DNA of 13,301 nucleotides from Clostridiaceae bacterium (GTDB lineage: Bacteria; Bacillota; Clostridia; Oscillospirales; Acutalibacteraceae). Every line of letters begins with the position of its first letter. Position 1 is the first letter of the stretch. The stretch spans positions 1 through 13,301 of the forward strand of contig JAEDKI010000041.1 of NCBI GenBank assembly GCA_016295895.1. Reading direction: 5' to 3'. The notes under the pieces are model-generated. The model made no database searches. It saw only the letters and a list, made by a program, of their open reading frames with translations, and had not been told where the DNA came from. Below are positions 5,397-12,801 of the stretch, piece by piece. The position numbers were made by a program, and so were the translations under genes.

Positions 5397-7609
5397 TAAA
5401 TTTTAATGAAATTCTTGTTTTTGCACAAGCCGATGCGGAGAAAAAAGCCGCAGAGCTTCTGAATGAAGAAATAAGAATCAGAACGGGCAAGGCGGCAAAG
5501 CTTTGCTCAGAAAAACAGGATGCAAATTTTGTTTTTGAAACAAAATCCGATGTTCCGAGAGACGGTTATGAAATTGACTGCACGGAAAGCGCAGTCTGCG
5601 TTTATGCGAGCGGAATCCGTGGCTTCATTTACGGCATGGGCATGTTTTTGCGTAAGCTTGTTCCCGTCTGCGGAGTTCCCGTTCTTTCAGAGGATATTTC
5701 GGGAGTTTACAGCCCCGATAAGCAGATAAGAGGCCATCAGATAGGCTACAGAACAACCCCGAACACCTATGACGCATGGAGCGTTGAGGATTACCGCCGA
5801 TATTATCTTGATATGATGTTTTTCGGCACAAATATCGTTGAGCACATTCCATATGAGAAAGGTGTTTCAAAGCGCAACAGACTGATGAAATATGACGAGG
5901 AGGAATTCCTTGTTGACGCCTCACGAATGGCGGATGAATTTGACCTTGATGTTTCGCTCTGGCATCCGAACAATGACGGCGAAACCGTTGAGCAGGCGGC
6001 AGAGAGACGGGGAAAGCTCTACGAAACAATTCCGAGACTCAATGTCGTTTTCCCGCCCGGAGGCGACCCGGGCGAGTTCAATGCAGATGAATTTGTGCTC
6101 AGATGCAAAGAAATATCAAAGGCTCTGAAAAGGGCGCACCCTCAGGCGCAGATGTGGCCGTCGGCTCAGCAGCCCCATTCAATTCCGACATGGGGTGAAA
6201 CCTTCCTTGAAGAAATGAACAAACAGCCCGAGGAGATTGACGGCGTAATCACGGGCCCGAATGCGGCGTTCCCTCTTGATGTGCTTCGTCGCCGTCTGCC
6301 GTCAAAATATCCGATAAGGCTTTATCCCGATGTCACCCACAATGTTCGCTGTGAATACCCGGTTCATTTTGACCGTGACGATTGGCATTTTGCGCTTGCA
6401 ACGGGTCTGAGCCGTGAATCAACGAACCCGAGACCCCGTGAATATCGCCTGATTCATCGCCTGACCCGCAGATACATTGTCGGCTCGGTCAGCTATTCGG
6501 AGGGCGTTAATGACGATGTCAACAAGATGGTCTGGGCTGATATGGATTACTTCCCGGATTGCGAGCTGAGAACAAGCCTGCTTGATTATTGCCGCCTTTT
6601 CTTCTACGGAGCAAATCCCGAAAAATTAGCCGACGGAATTCTTGCTCTGGAGCTTAACTGGCAATGCGACCCTGCCGAAAATCCGACGATTGACACAACG
6701 CTTGAAATCTTTGAATCGGCTGAAAAAGAATATCCGTTCCTCAGCGATAATTGGAGATTTTTGCAGCTTCTGATGAGAGCAAAATGCGATTATGTTGTCA
6801 GACGCAGGAGAATTTTTGAGCTTGAGCTGATAAAACTTGCCAAAAAAGAAATAAATAAAGGCGATCTTCATTCGGCAAAGTCAATTCTTGAAACCGATTA
6901 TGATGATAACTATAAAAAAGAGAGAGCCGATATCGATTTCCTTGCCAACAGGCTTTTCGAGCTTATCGGAATGCAGCTTGATGTTGAGCATTACTGCGCC
7001 GACAGTTGGGAGAGGGGAGCGGTTCTTGAAACCATTGACCTGCCCGTAACCGACAGAAAATGGCTCCTCGGCAGGCTGTGTGCGGCTGAAAAGGAGCAGA
7101 ACCCCGAAGCGTTTATGCAGAAAGCAATCAATCGCAACACCGTCAGACCCGATGAATATTATTTTTCCGTTGCTCTGAACGGACTTGAGGAATGCGGAGT
7201 TGCTCAGCAGAGCGGAATGTATATGAATTTTCAGGGTGACAGACCGTCGGTCAACAACGGAGCAATGCCGACTTCAATGTTTAAGGTCTATGACAACCTT
7301 TCGTTCAGATGCAAGGTCGGCGGGCTTGATTATGACGGAGATTACCGCCTGAAAATTACATATCTGAGCAAAAAGATACCTCAGCTCAGCGGTCATAAGA
7401 TAACCGCAAACGGTCATGTGGTTTATGAGGGAACACAGTTCGGCGGTGAAAAGGACGAAGCCTTTGATTCGGCGTTTGTTGCCCCCGGCTTTGAAACGGC
7501 AACCTATGTTTTACCGAAAGAATTTATCGAAAACGGCTGTGTTGACCTTGAATTCAGCGAACCCGTAATGGGAGTTATGTTCTGCGAATTCCGCATAACT
7601 CACGATTAA
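5393..7609 (+). CDS. Putative glycoside hydrolase, family not recognised
   Basis: I cannot assign this 738-residue protein to a named family. Residues 1-105 resemble the N-terminal alpha/beta domain of GH20, GH67 and GH115 enzymes, with AAELLNEEIRIRTG (19-32) and GIRGFIYGMGMFLRKL (74-89). Residues 110-410 look like a (beta/alpha)8 barrel, with acidic and aromatic motifs SLWHPNNDGE (188-197), VFPPGGDPGE (219-228), ITGPN (286-290), LYPDVTHN (310-317) and SYSEGVNDD (367-375). Candidate catalytic residues are Asp225, Glu228 and Glu370, but this is a guess. A helical region (about 430-600) and a beta-rich C-terminal domain (about 605-738) follow. There is no signal peptide, so it should act in the cytoplasm on what the upstream symporter imports. 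The start is fixed by the 4-bp ATGA overlap and GGGAGAG upstream. A hexosaminidase- or glucuronidase-like activity is possible. Confidence 0.75.
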   Translation: MINFNEILVFAQADAEKKAAELLNEEIRIRTGKAAKLCSEKQDANFVFETKSDVPRDGYEIDCTESAVCVYASGIRGFIYGMGMFLRKLVPVCGVPVLSEDISGVYSPDKQIRGHQIGYRTTPNTYDAWSVEDYRRYYLDMMFFGTNIVEHIPYEKGVSKRNRLMKYDEEEFLVDASRMADEFDLDVSLWHPNNDGETVEQAAERRGKLYETIPRLNVVFPPGGDPGEFNADEFVLRCKEISKALKRAHPQAQMWPSAQQPHSIPTWGETFLEEMNKQPEEIDGVITGPNAAFPLDVLRRRLPSKYPIRLYPDVTHNVRCEYPVHFDRDDWHFALATGLSRESTNPRPREYRLIHRLTRRYIVGSVSYSEGVNDDVNKMVWADMDYFPDCELRTSLLDYCRLFFYGANPEKLADGILALELNWQCDPAENPTIDTTLEIFESAEKEYPFLSDNWRFLQLLMRAKCDYVVRRRRIFELELIKLAKKEINKGDLHSAKSILETDYDDNYKKERADIDFLANRLFELIGMQLDVEHYCADSWERGAVLETIDLPVTDRKWLLGRLCAAEKEQNPEAFMQKAINRNTVRPDEYYFSVALNGLEECGVAQQSGMYMNFQGDRPSVNNGAMPTSMFKVYDNLSFRCKVGGLDYDGDYRLKITYLSKKIPQLSGHKITANGHVVYEGTQFGGEKDEAFDSAFVAPGFETATYVLPKEFIENGCVDLEFSEPVMGVMFCEFRITHD

Positions 7610-7619
7610 AATAAAAAAA

Positions 7620-7660
7620 GCGCCGAAGCAATTGACGGAAGATGTCGTTTGCTTCGGCGT
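7620..7660. terminator. Shared terminator between convergent operons
   Basis: Arms CGCCGAAGCAA (7621-7631) and TTGCTTCGGCG (7649-7659) are perfect over 11 bases, with a 17-base loop. On the minus strand the stem is followed by a run of seven T's (complement of 7613-7619), making it a strong terminator for the GH2 gene. On the plus strand it is followed by a weaker T-rich stretch (TATTATTTAT) and should also stop the symporter operon. The 72-bp convergent gap holds nothing else. Confidence 0.85.
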
Positions 7661-7681
7661 ATTATTTATGCCGAAAATAAA

Positions 7682-10600
7682 TTATCTTTTATCCTTAATA
7701 AATTCAAACGGGTCGGGTTTTGCGGAGAACGGCTTTAATGCAACCGAGAATTCAAACGGGTCAAAGCTCCATTTACGCTCAGGCTCAACCTCGTCATAAT
7801 AGCCGTGACCGCCTCTTATATCAAAGCGGTAGTCGGTGTAGACAATGGTATTTTCAAGCGGCTGAAGCTCGTCGCTGTGCGCCGTTTGTTCAAGCATGAG
7901 GGGCGTGAAATGAGAAGCGTTGAAGAAGAATGAATTTTCGCTCTCGGGTGCAAAAATCATTCCCTCGCCGTTTTCGTTTGTAACCATGCCGTATTTTGAG
8001 CCGAAATGCGCTCCGTTCTCGATCGGCTTAATATAGGGAACGAAGTTTTCGGAAACGGTGGTGTTGAATTTTCCGAAACGGCAGCCGAGATGGCGGTCTG
8101 CGTAGCTCTCTCCGGGGCCTTTGCCGAAGAATTCCATGCTTTCAAATCCTCCGTTCAACTCAAAGCGGAAGCCGAAGCGGGGCAGATGCATGTTCATTTC
8201 GGCAAGCAGTTTTCTGAATTCTCCGTTAAAGCCGATAACCGCACTTCCGTCGCCGTAGAATCTGTATTCAAGCTTTCCGCTGAGAACGGGCACAACTGCA
8301 GGCCCTCCGATTGAAACGGGGCAGGTGATTTTTATGAAGTTATCGGCAGTCTCAACCTCTGCGCCGTAGGTTTTCTGAACCGCCGCCTGCATTGCGGCGC
8401 TTCTTCTGTCATCGGCTGTGCCGAACTGATTGTAGCCGTGAGCTTTCCATATTTCAATTTTTGCGGGTGAAGCAAGCATTTCTTTTCCGCCGCAGACGAT
8501 TGATGAAATACAGCCGTAGGATTTATCGAATTTCCAAACAATATCTCCTGATTTTATCTCAACAAATCTGTCACCCTCGTTGACTTCGGGAAGCTTTGAG
8601 ATAAACTGAGCTTTTTCTTCCTTAATTGAAAGGTCAAACTGAGCAAAGCCCGCTTCAAAGCCTGCATTTGCCCACTTTTTATCGCTTTTTTCCTTGAAAG
8701 AAAGGGTGAGGAAACAGCAATCGCTTTCGGGAACGGAGTCAAAGAGCTTATATTCCCTTGAACTCTGCGGAGCAATATCCGTTTCGTTAATTCTGCCGCT
8801 CTTAACGCTCTCGCCGTTAACCTCAAGCGACCATTCAATGTAATAATCGCTCAATGATTCAAAATATCTTCGGTTGAAAACGGTAACAACGCCGTTTTTG
8901 TATTCCGATCCGAACTGTTCATAGCCCTTTTTCATGTCTGCAAAGCCGGGTCTGAGCCTGCGGTCGGGGAACACAACTCCGTCAACACAGCAAACATTGT
9001 TGTTTGGGTAATCGCCGAAGTCTCCGCCGTAGCGGAAGCCTTTGCCGCCGTTAACGCTGATTCCGTGGTCGGTCAGCTCCCAGAAACAGCCGCCGAAAAT
9101 CGACGGATATTTTCTGAACATATCGCAGTGAGCGTGAATATCACCCGTTGACATAGAACAGCAGAATTCGCAGAAATAAAACGGCTTTTTGGCGTTCTTG
9201 TTTTCGGCATAAGCCTTTGTATAATCAAGAGAAGCGTACATTCTGCTCTCAACATCGGAGATATCCGAATAGTTTTCGCCGATGGGCACCGCCTTGAATT
9301 CAAGGTGAGAATTTTCGTAATGAACGATTGCCGAGGGATTGCGGCTTTTGATATATTTTCTCATTGCCCTGTGGTTTTTGCCCGTTCCCGATTCGTTACC
9401 GAGCGACCACATAATAACGCAGGGGAAATTCTTGTCCCTTTCAAAAAGTCTTTCCGCTCTGTCAACATAGGCATCTTCCCATTCGTCATCGGTTGAAAGC
9501 TTCGACCAGCGCTCCCAATCCCAGGTGTCACGGTATTCAAAGCCCATGCCGTGTGTTTCGATATCGGCTTCGTCGATGACCATAAGACCGTATTCAGCGC
9601 ACATTTCGAGGAATCTCGGGTCGTTGGGGTAATGAGAGGTTCTCACGGCGTTGCAGTTGCCCTGCTTGATTATGTGAATGTCACGCAGCATATGCGCTTC
9701 GTCGGTGTAATATCCCGTTTCGGGGTTTGAATCATGGCGGTTAATGCCGAAAAGCTTTATCGGCTTGTTGTTGAAATATGCAACATTTCCTTTGATTTCA
9801 AGCTTTTTGAAGCCTAACTTAAAGGGAATAATTTCACCCGAACAGTAAACAAGCAGTGTGTAGAGCACGGGCTTTTCACTGCTCCAGAGGTCAGGCGAAT
9901 CAACCGTGAAACCGATTTTTCCGCTTCCTCTTGACGCTTCTTCTCCGTTCGGAGAAATCAGCTTCCATTCCGTCTCCGCTTCGCCGTCAAAAACAATATC
10001 TGTGCTGACAGAGGCACGGTCAAGCCCGTCGGACAGCTCGGTTTTGATATATATGTCTTTTATATGATTCTTGCTTCTTTCAAGAATATAAACCTCTCTG
10101 AATATGCCCGAAAGGCGGAACATGTCCTGATCCTCAAGGTAGCTTCCGTCGCACCATTTAACAACTACGGCGTCAACGGTGTTTTCGCCGTCAACAAGAT
10201 AATCGGTGATGTCAACCTCGCTTGTGCAATGGCTGACTTGACTGTATGCGGCAAAAGCTCCGTTTATGAAAAGATAAAAACAAGAGGAAACACCCTCAAA
10301 ATTTATGTAGTATTTCTTATCTTCTTTTTTTGATAAATTGAATTTTCTGTTATAATGACCTGCGGGGTTCATGTCGGGAACATGGGGAGGATCAAGCGGG
10401 AAAGGATAGAAAAGGTTGCTGTAAAGCGGAACATCGTAGCCCTTGCCGAGCTCGGTCTGCCAGCATTTCGGCACGGGGATTGAATCCGTAAACTCGGCGT
10501 CAAGAAAATCATCGCCGATGTCCTCAAAGGATTCGTAAAATTTGAAATTCCATTCTCCGCAAAGTGAAATGAATCTGTCCGAATTCTCACGCCTGCCGCC

Positions 10601-10702
10601 GATTGCGTCGCTTTCACTCCCGTAAGGGATGAAATATGATCTCGGCTTTTCACAGCCTATGTGCAGGGCATTAAGATCTTTATGGTATGCCTTTATCTTC
10701 AT
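7682..10702 (-). CDS. LacZ-type GH2 beta-galactosidase-like enzyme
   Basis: This 1006-residue protein has the full LacZ layout: sugar-binding, immunoglobulin-like and TIM-barrel domains, then the C-terminal small-chain domain (E. coli LacZ has 1023). The acid/base is Glu437 in WSLGNESG and the nucleophile is Glu512 in FCEFCC. The LacZ Asn102, Asp201, Tyr503 and Trp568 equivalents appear conserved (about 96, 193, 489, 541). The normally invariant CEYAHAMGNS reads CEFCCSMSTG, so the LacZ His540 position, which contacts galactose C6, is Cys515. The LacZ Phe601 position, near the sodium site, is also Cys. The substrate may therefore be a modified or C6-lacking galactoside. There is no signal peptide. 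The ATG at 10702 has GGAGG five bases upstream. The in-frame TTG at 10714 overlaps that site and is rejected. It lies 31 bp after mocR. Confidence 0.92.
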   Translation of the reverse strand: MKIKAYHKDLNALHIGCEKPRSYFIPYGSESDAIGGRRENSDRFISLCGEWNFKFYESFEDIGDDFLDAEFTDSIPVPKCWQTELGKGYDVPLYSNLFYPFPLDPPHVPDMNPAGHYNRKFNLSKKEDKKYYINFEGVSSCFYLFINGAFAAYSQVSHCTSEVDITDYLVDGENTVDAVVVKWCDGSYLEDQDMFRLSGIFREVYILERSKNHIKDIYIKTELSDGLDRASVSTDIVFDGEAETEWKLISPNGEEASRGSGKIGFTVDSPDLWSSEKPVLYTLLVYCSGEIIPFKLGFKKLEIKGNVAYFNNKPIKLFGINRHDSNPETGYYTDEAHMLRDIHIIKQGNCNAVRTSHYPNDPRFLEMCAEYGLMVIDEADIETHGMGFEYRDTWDWERWSKLSTDDEWEDAYVDRAERLFERDKNFPCVIMWSLGNESGTGKNHRAMRKYIKSRNPSAIVHYENSHLEFKAVPIGENYSDISDVESRMYASLDYTKAYAENKNAKKPFYFCEFCCSMSTGDIHAHCDMFRKYPSIFGGCFWELTDHGISVNGGKGFRYGGDFGDYPNNNVCCVDGVVFPDRRLRPGFADMKKGYEQFGSEYKNGVVTVFNRRYFESLSDYYIEWSLEVNGESVKSGRINETDIAPQSSREYKLFDSVPESDCCFLTLSFKEKSDKKWANAGFEAGFAQFDLSIKEEKAQFISKLPEVNEGDRFVEIKSGDIVWKFDKSYGCISSIVCGGKEMLASPAKIEIWKAHGYNQFGTADDRRSAAMQAAVQKTYGAEVETADNFIKITCPVSIGGPAVVPVLSGKLEYRFYGDGSAVIGFNGEFRKLLAEMNMHLPRFGFRFELNGGFESMEFFGKGPGESYADRHLGCRFGKFNTTVSENFVPYIKPIENGAHFGSKYGMVTNENGEGMIFAPESENSFFFNASHFTPLMLEQTAHSDELQPLENTIVYTDYRFDIRGGHGYYDEVEPERKWSFDPFEFSVALKPFSAKPDPFEFIKDKR

Positions 10703-10727
10703 GGTATCCTCCAATTATTTTTTTATA

Positions 10728-10756
10728 AATATATCATAGTGCCGTTGCTTTTTCAA
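10728..10756 (-). promoter_or_regulatory. Candidate promoter of the GH2 gene inside the mocR end
   Basis: On the minus strand TTGAAA (10751-10756) and TATATT (10728-10733) are separated by 17 bases. Transcription would start near 10721, about 19 bases before the ATG. The GH2 gene may thus have its own promoter as well as read-through from mocR, since no terminator separates them. The plus-strand AGTGCC at 10738-10743 resembles the MocR half-sites, but a single copy in coding sequence is weak. Confidence 0.5.
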
Positions 10757-12119
10757 GGCAAATCAGAGCTTTTTTGAATTCCTCGGAGCTTATTCCCGAA
10801 TAATTAATCAGAGCAAGGTGCTCTCCCGCATCTTTCTTGCCGACATAATATTCAGAAAGAAAAGCAATTTTTATTTTTTCTTTGCCGCAGATTTCGGAGA
10901 TTTCAGAGTCGCTTTTGTCAGTTGCAATTTTCAGAATGAAATGCAGACCCGAATCGGGCTCAAGAATTTCAACACGGTCGGCAATCGGGCTGTTTTCTAT
11001 CTGAGAAATAATGTCGTCTCTCAGAACCTTATAACGCCGCTTCATGCGCCTGATATGGCGTTCAAAGTAACCCTCTGAAATGAATGTTGCGAGCGTATAT
11101 TGCTCAAACGCCGCAACGGTGCAAGAATAAAATCCGAGCCTCTTTTCGTATTCACGGGCAAGAGCGGGCGGCAGAATCATGTAGCTGATTCTGATTGACG
11201 GAGCGATTGTTTTTGAAAATGTGTTGATATATATAACCTTTCCGTTAGCGTCTGATACCTGCATGGGTGAAATCGGTTTGCCGACAAAGCGGAATTCGCT
11301 GTCATATTCGTCTTCAATAATATATCTGCTGTCTTTTTCGGAAGCCCATTCAAGAATTTCAAGGCGGCGTTTCTGCGTTGTGACCGTTCCCGTCGGGAAA
11401 TGATGGGCGGGAGAAATGTGAACAACATCCGCACCCGAGCGGTAAAGCCCGTCAATGCTGATACCGTCGTTTTCCATGTCAACATAAAGGCAGTCAACGC
11501 CGTGAGAGCGGTAAACGGCGGAAATCCGGCTGTAGGATGGATTTTCAATTGCAACCTTTTTGTCAAAGCCCAAAAGCTGAATAATCAAGCCGTAGAGATA
11601 CTCCGTGCCTGCGCCGATAATGACCTGAGAGGGCAGAACCCTCATTCCTCTGTTTTCGGCGAGGTATTCGCAAATTGCCTCTCTCAGACAGAGAGCGCCG
11701 TTATAGGGTACGGGCTCCATCAGCTCACGGCTGTAGTTGAGAGTTACCTCACGCATAAGCTTTGCCCAGACCGAAAACGGAAAATATTTAAGGCTCACGC
11801 CGTTTGATTTGAGATTTGCTTCGTATTTAACGGGCGGAGCGGCTTCCTCGCTCCGAGGCTGAGCGAACGGAACGATTCCGACCTGTTCCGCATAATAGCC
11901 TTTTTTCTCAACAGAATAAATATATCCCTCCGCAATCAGCAGAGAATATGCCGCCTCAACCGTAACCTTGCTGACTCCGAGATGCTCCGAAAACGAACGC
12001 TTTGACGGAAGCTTTGAGCCTGCCTCTATTTTTCCCGAGGTAATGTCGTCTCTGATCATTCTGTAAAGTTGTTCATACAGCGGAGTTTTGCTGTCTTTTT
12101 CAAATATATAAGTAAGCAT
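10734..12119 (-). CDS. MocR/PdxR-family regulator (GntR plus aminotransferase fold)
   Basis: This 461-residue regulator has an N-terminal GntR winged helix (about 8-75, with TPLYEQLYRMI and LPSKRSFSEHLGVSKVTVEAAY) and a linker. A fold-type I aminotransferase domain follows (about 105-461). The PLP lysine is Lys303 in INTFSKT. The aspartate that contacts the PLP ring nitrogen is Asp270 in IIEDEYDSEF. HHFPTG (239-244) is the usual active-site loop. MocR proteins use PLP or PLP-amino acid adducts as effectors, and the PdxR branch controls vitamin B6 genes. The stretch LALINYSGIS shows no obvious carboxylate-binding arginine, so catalysis is unlikely. The start at 12119 has GGTGAT upstream. An ATG at 12137 lies at or ahead of the predicted transcript start and lacks a ribosome site. 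The divergent ECF gene shares its control region. Confidence 0.9.
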   Translation of the reverse strand: MLTYIFEKDSKTPLYEQLYRMIRDDITSGKIEAGSKLPSKRSFSEHLGVSKVTVEAAYSLLIAEGYIYSVEKKGYYAEQVGIVPFAQPRSEEAAPPVKYEANLKSNGVSLKYFPFSVWAKLMREVTLNYSRELMEPVPYNGALCLREAICEYLAENRGMRVLPSQVIIGAGTEYLYGLIIQLLGFDKKVAIENPSYSRISAVYRSHGVDCLYVDMENDGISIDGLYRSGADVVHISPAHHFPTGTVTTQKRRLEILEWASEKDSRYIIEDEYDSEFRFVGKPISPMQVSDANGKVIYINTFSKTIAPSIRISYMILPPALAREYEKRLGFYSCTVAAFEQYTLATFISEGYFERHIRRMKRRYKVLRDDIISQIENSPIADRVEILEPDSGLHFILKIATDKSDSEISEICGKEKIKIAFLSEYYVGKKDAGEHLALINYSGISSEEFKKALICLEKATAL

Positions 12120-12140
12120 TTTATCACCATCTGGCATTAA

Positions 12141-12170
12141 ATAATATCAGAAAAATGGCACTTGAAACAA
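12141..12170 (-). promoter_or_regulatory. Promoter of the mocR gene
   Basis: On the minus strand TTGTTT (12165-12170) and TATTAT (12141-12146) are 18 bases apart, giving a start near 12134. The -35 box lies between and against the MocR-type direct repeats, which suggests autoregulation. This placement also argues for translation starting at 12119. Confidence 0.55.
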
Positions 12171-12178
12171 TGCCACTT
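12155..12178. promoter_or_regulatory. MocR-type operator: paired AAGTG repeats
   Basis: ATGGCACTT (12155-12163) and ATGCCACTT (12170-12178) are direct repeats with eight of nine matches and a 15-bp step. On the minus strand they read AAGTGCCAT and AAGTGGCAT. TGGCA and TGCCA within them also form an inverted repeat. MocR regulators such as GabR and PdxR bind spaced direct repeats, and PdxR sites often contain AAAGTGG. The sites overlap both divergent promoters. Confidence 0.65.
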
Positions 12179-12189
12179 TTGATTATACT
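12162..12189 (+). promoter_or_regulatory. Promoter of the ECF S-component gene
   Basis: TTGAAA (12162-12167) and TATACT (12184-12189) are separated by 16 bases, with a start near 12196. The -35 box lies within the MocR repeat pair. An upstream ATG at 12155 would precede this promoter, which supports the GTG start at 12260 and a leader of about 64 bases. Confidence 0.6.
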
Positions 12190-12212
12190 TGATTTAACAG
12201 CAAAAATCAAGT
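12187..12212. repeat. Inverted repeat over the ECF gene start point
   Basis: ACTTGATTT (12187-12195) and AAATCAAGT (12204-12212) are perfect 9-bp inverted repeats with an 8-base loop. No T-tract follows, so it is not a terminator. It overlaps the -10 box and the predicted transcript start. It could be an extra operator or a short leader hairpin, and its ends repeat the ACTT/AAGT core of the MocR sites. No TPP or other known riboswitch is visible in 12213-12259. Confidence 0.55.
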
Positions 12213-12259
12213 GCGAAACTCAGAGTTCTTATGGGGTTTTGCGAAAGGCGGTTTTACTT

Positions 12260-12796
12260 GTGAAATTTGAAAAAATCAAAAGTCTCGTTACTGCGGCGCT
12301 CTTTGCGGCTATAATCTGCGTTGCAACAGCTGTTGTAAAAATTCCTTCACCTGCAACGGGCGGTTACTTTAATCTCGGCGACTGCTTTGTTCTGCTTGCA
12401 GGCTTCTTCCTTGGCCCTGTCTACGGCGGCCTTGCGGCAGGCATCGGTTCGGCTCTGACGGATATTCTCGGCGGCTACATGCAGTATGCTCCCGCAACCT
12501 TTGTTATCAAAGCTCTTATGGCTGTTGCGGCATATTTCATTTACAAGGCTCTCAAAAATGCTTTCAAAGGCAAATTTGCATTTGTTGCAGCCATTATTGC
12601 AGGCATAGTTGCAGAAACTATAATGGTTCTCGGCTACTTTGGCTATGAAGCTGTCGTTCTTGGCTATGGTCTCGGTGCGGCAGGCAGTATTTTTGCAAAT
12701 GTTATGCAGGGTGTTGTCGGCGTTGCGGCTTCAACGGCGGTTTCTGTAGTAATAGAAAAGAGCAAAACTCTTTCATCATTTTTCAAAAGGGGATAA
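12260..12796 (+). CDS. ECF transporter S component (vitamin-type substrate binder)
   Basis: This 178-residue membrane protein has five or six hydrophobic helices and the S-component pattern. TM1 reads LVTAALFAAIICVATAVV (small residues that pack against EcfT), followed by GYFNLGDCFVLLAG (35-48) and the glycine-rich GPVYGGLAAGIGSALTDILGG. It would bind a vitamin and use shared EcfA/EcfA'/EcfT modules encoded elsewhere. It resembles the ECF-ribofla_trS/PdxU/HmpT group, but the exact substrate is not readable. The start is GTG with AAAGGCGG (12244-12251) eight bases upstream. The longer frame from 12155 lies inside the operator and ahead of the promoter. The divergent MocR regulator suggests a B6-type substrate, as inference only. 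The ribosome site of the next gene overlaps its stop. Confidence 0.87.
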   Translation: MKFEKIKSLVTAALFAAIICVATAVVKIPSPATGGYFNLGDCFVLLAGFFLGPVYGGLAAGIGSALTDILGGYMQYAPATFVIKALMAVAAYFIYKALKNAFKGKFAFVAAIIAGIVAETIMVLGYFGYEAVVLGYGLGAAGSIFANVMQGVVGVAASTAVSVVIEKSKTLSSFFKRG

Positions 12797-12801
12797 TAAA
12801 T

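Noticed and set aside
8006..8314. Open frames of 60-130 residues opposite or within GH2, the symporter and mocR
   Set aside because: They are out-of-frame shadows of strongly supported genes, without ribosome sites or family features.
10316..10331. T-rich run that could look like a terminator tail
   Set aside because: It lies inside the GH2 coding sequence, encodes a lysine-rich stretch on the minus strand, and has no preceding hairpin.
10703..10714. In-frame TTG start giving a GH2 protein four residues longer
   Set aside because: The TTG overlaps the GGAGG that correctly serves the ATG at 10702.
12120..12137. Upstream ATG start for mocR
   Set aside because: It sits at or before the predicted transcript start and has no ribosome site; the ATG at 12119 has GGTGAT upstream and the usual family N-terminus.
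12155..12259. Upstream ATG start for the ECF S component
   Set aside because: It lies inside the regulator repeats and ahead of the predicted promoter, has no ribosome site, and adds 35 residues unlike S-component N-termini.
12213..12259. Possible riboswitch in the ECF gene leader
   Set aside because: The leader is short and shows no TPP, FMN or other conserved riboswitch core.
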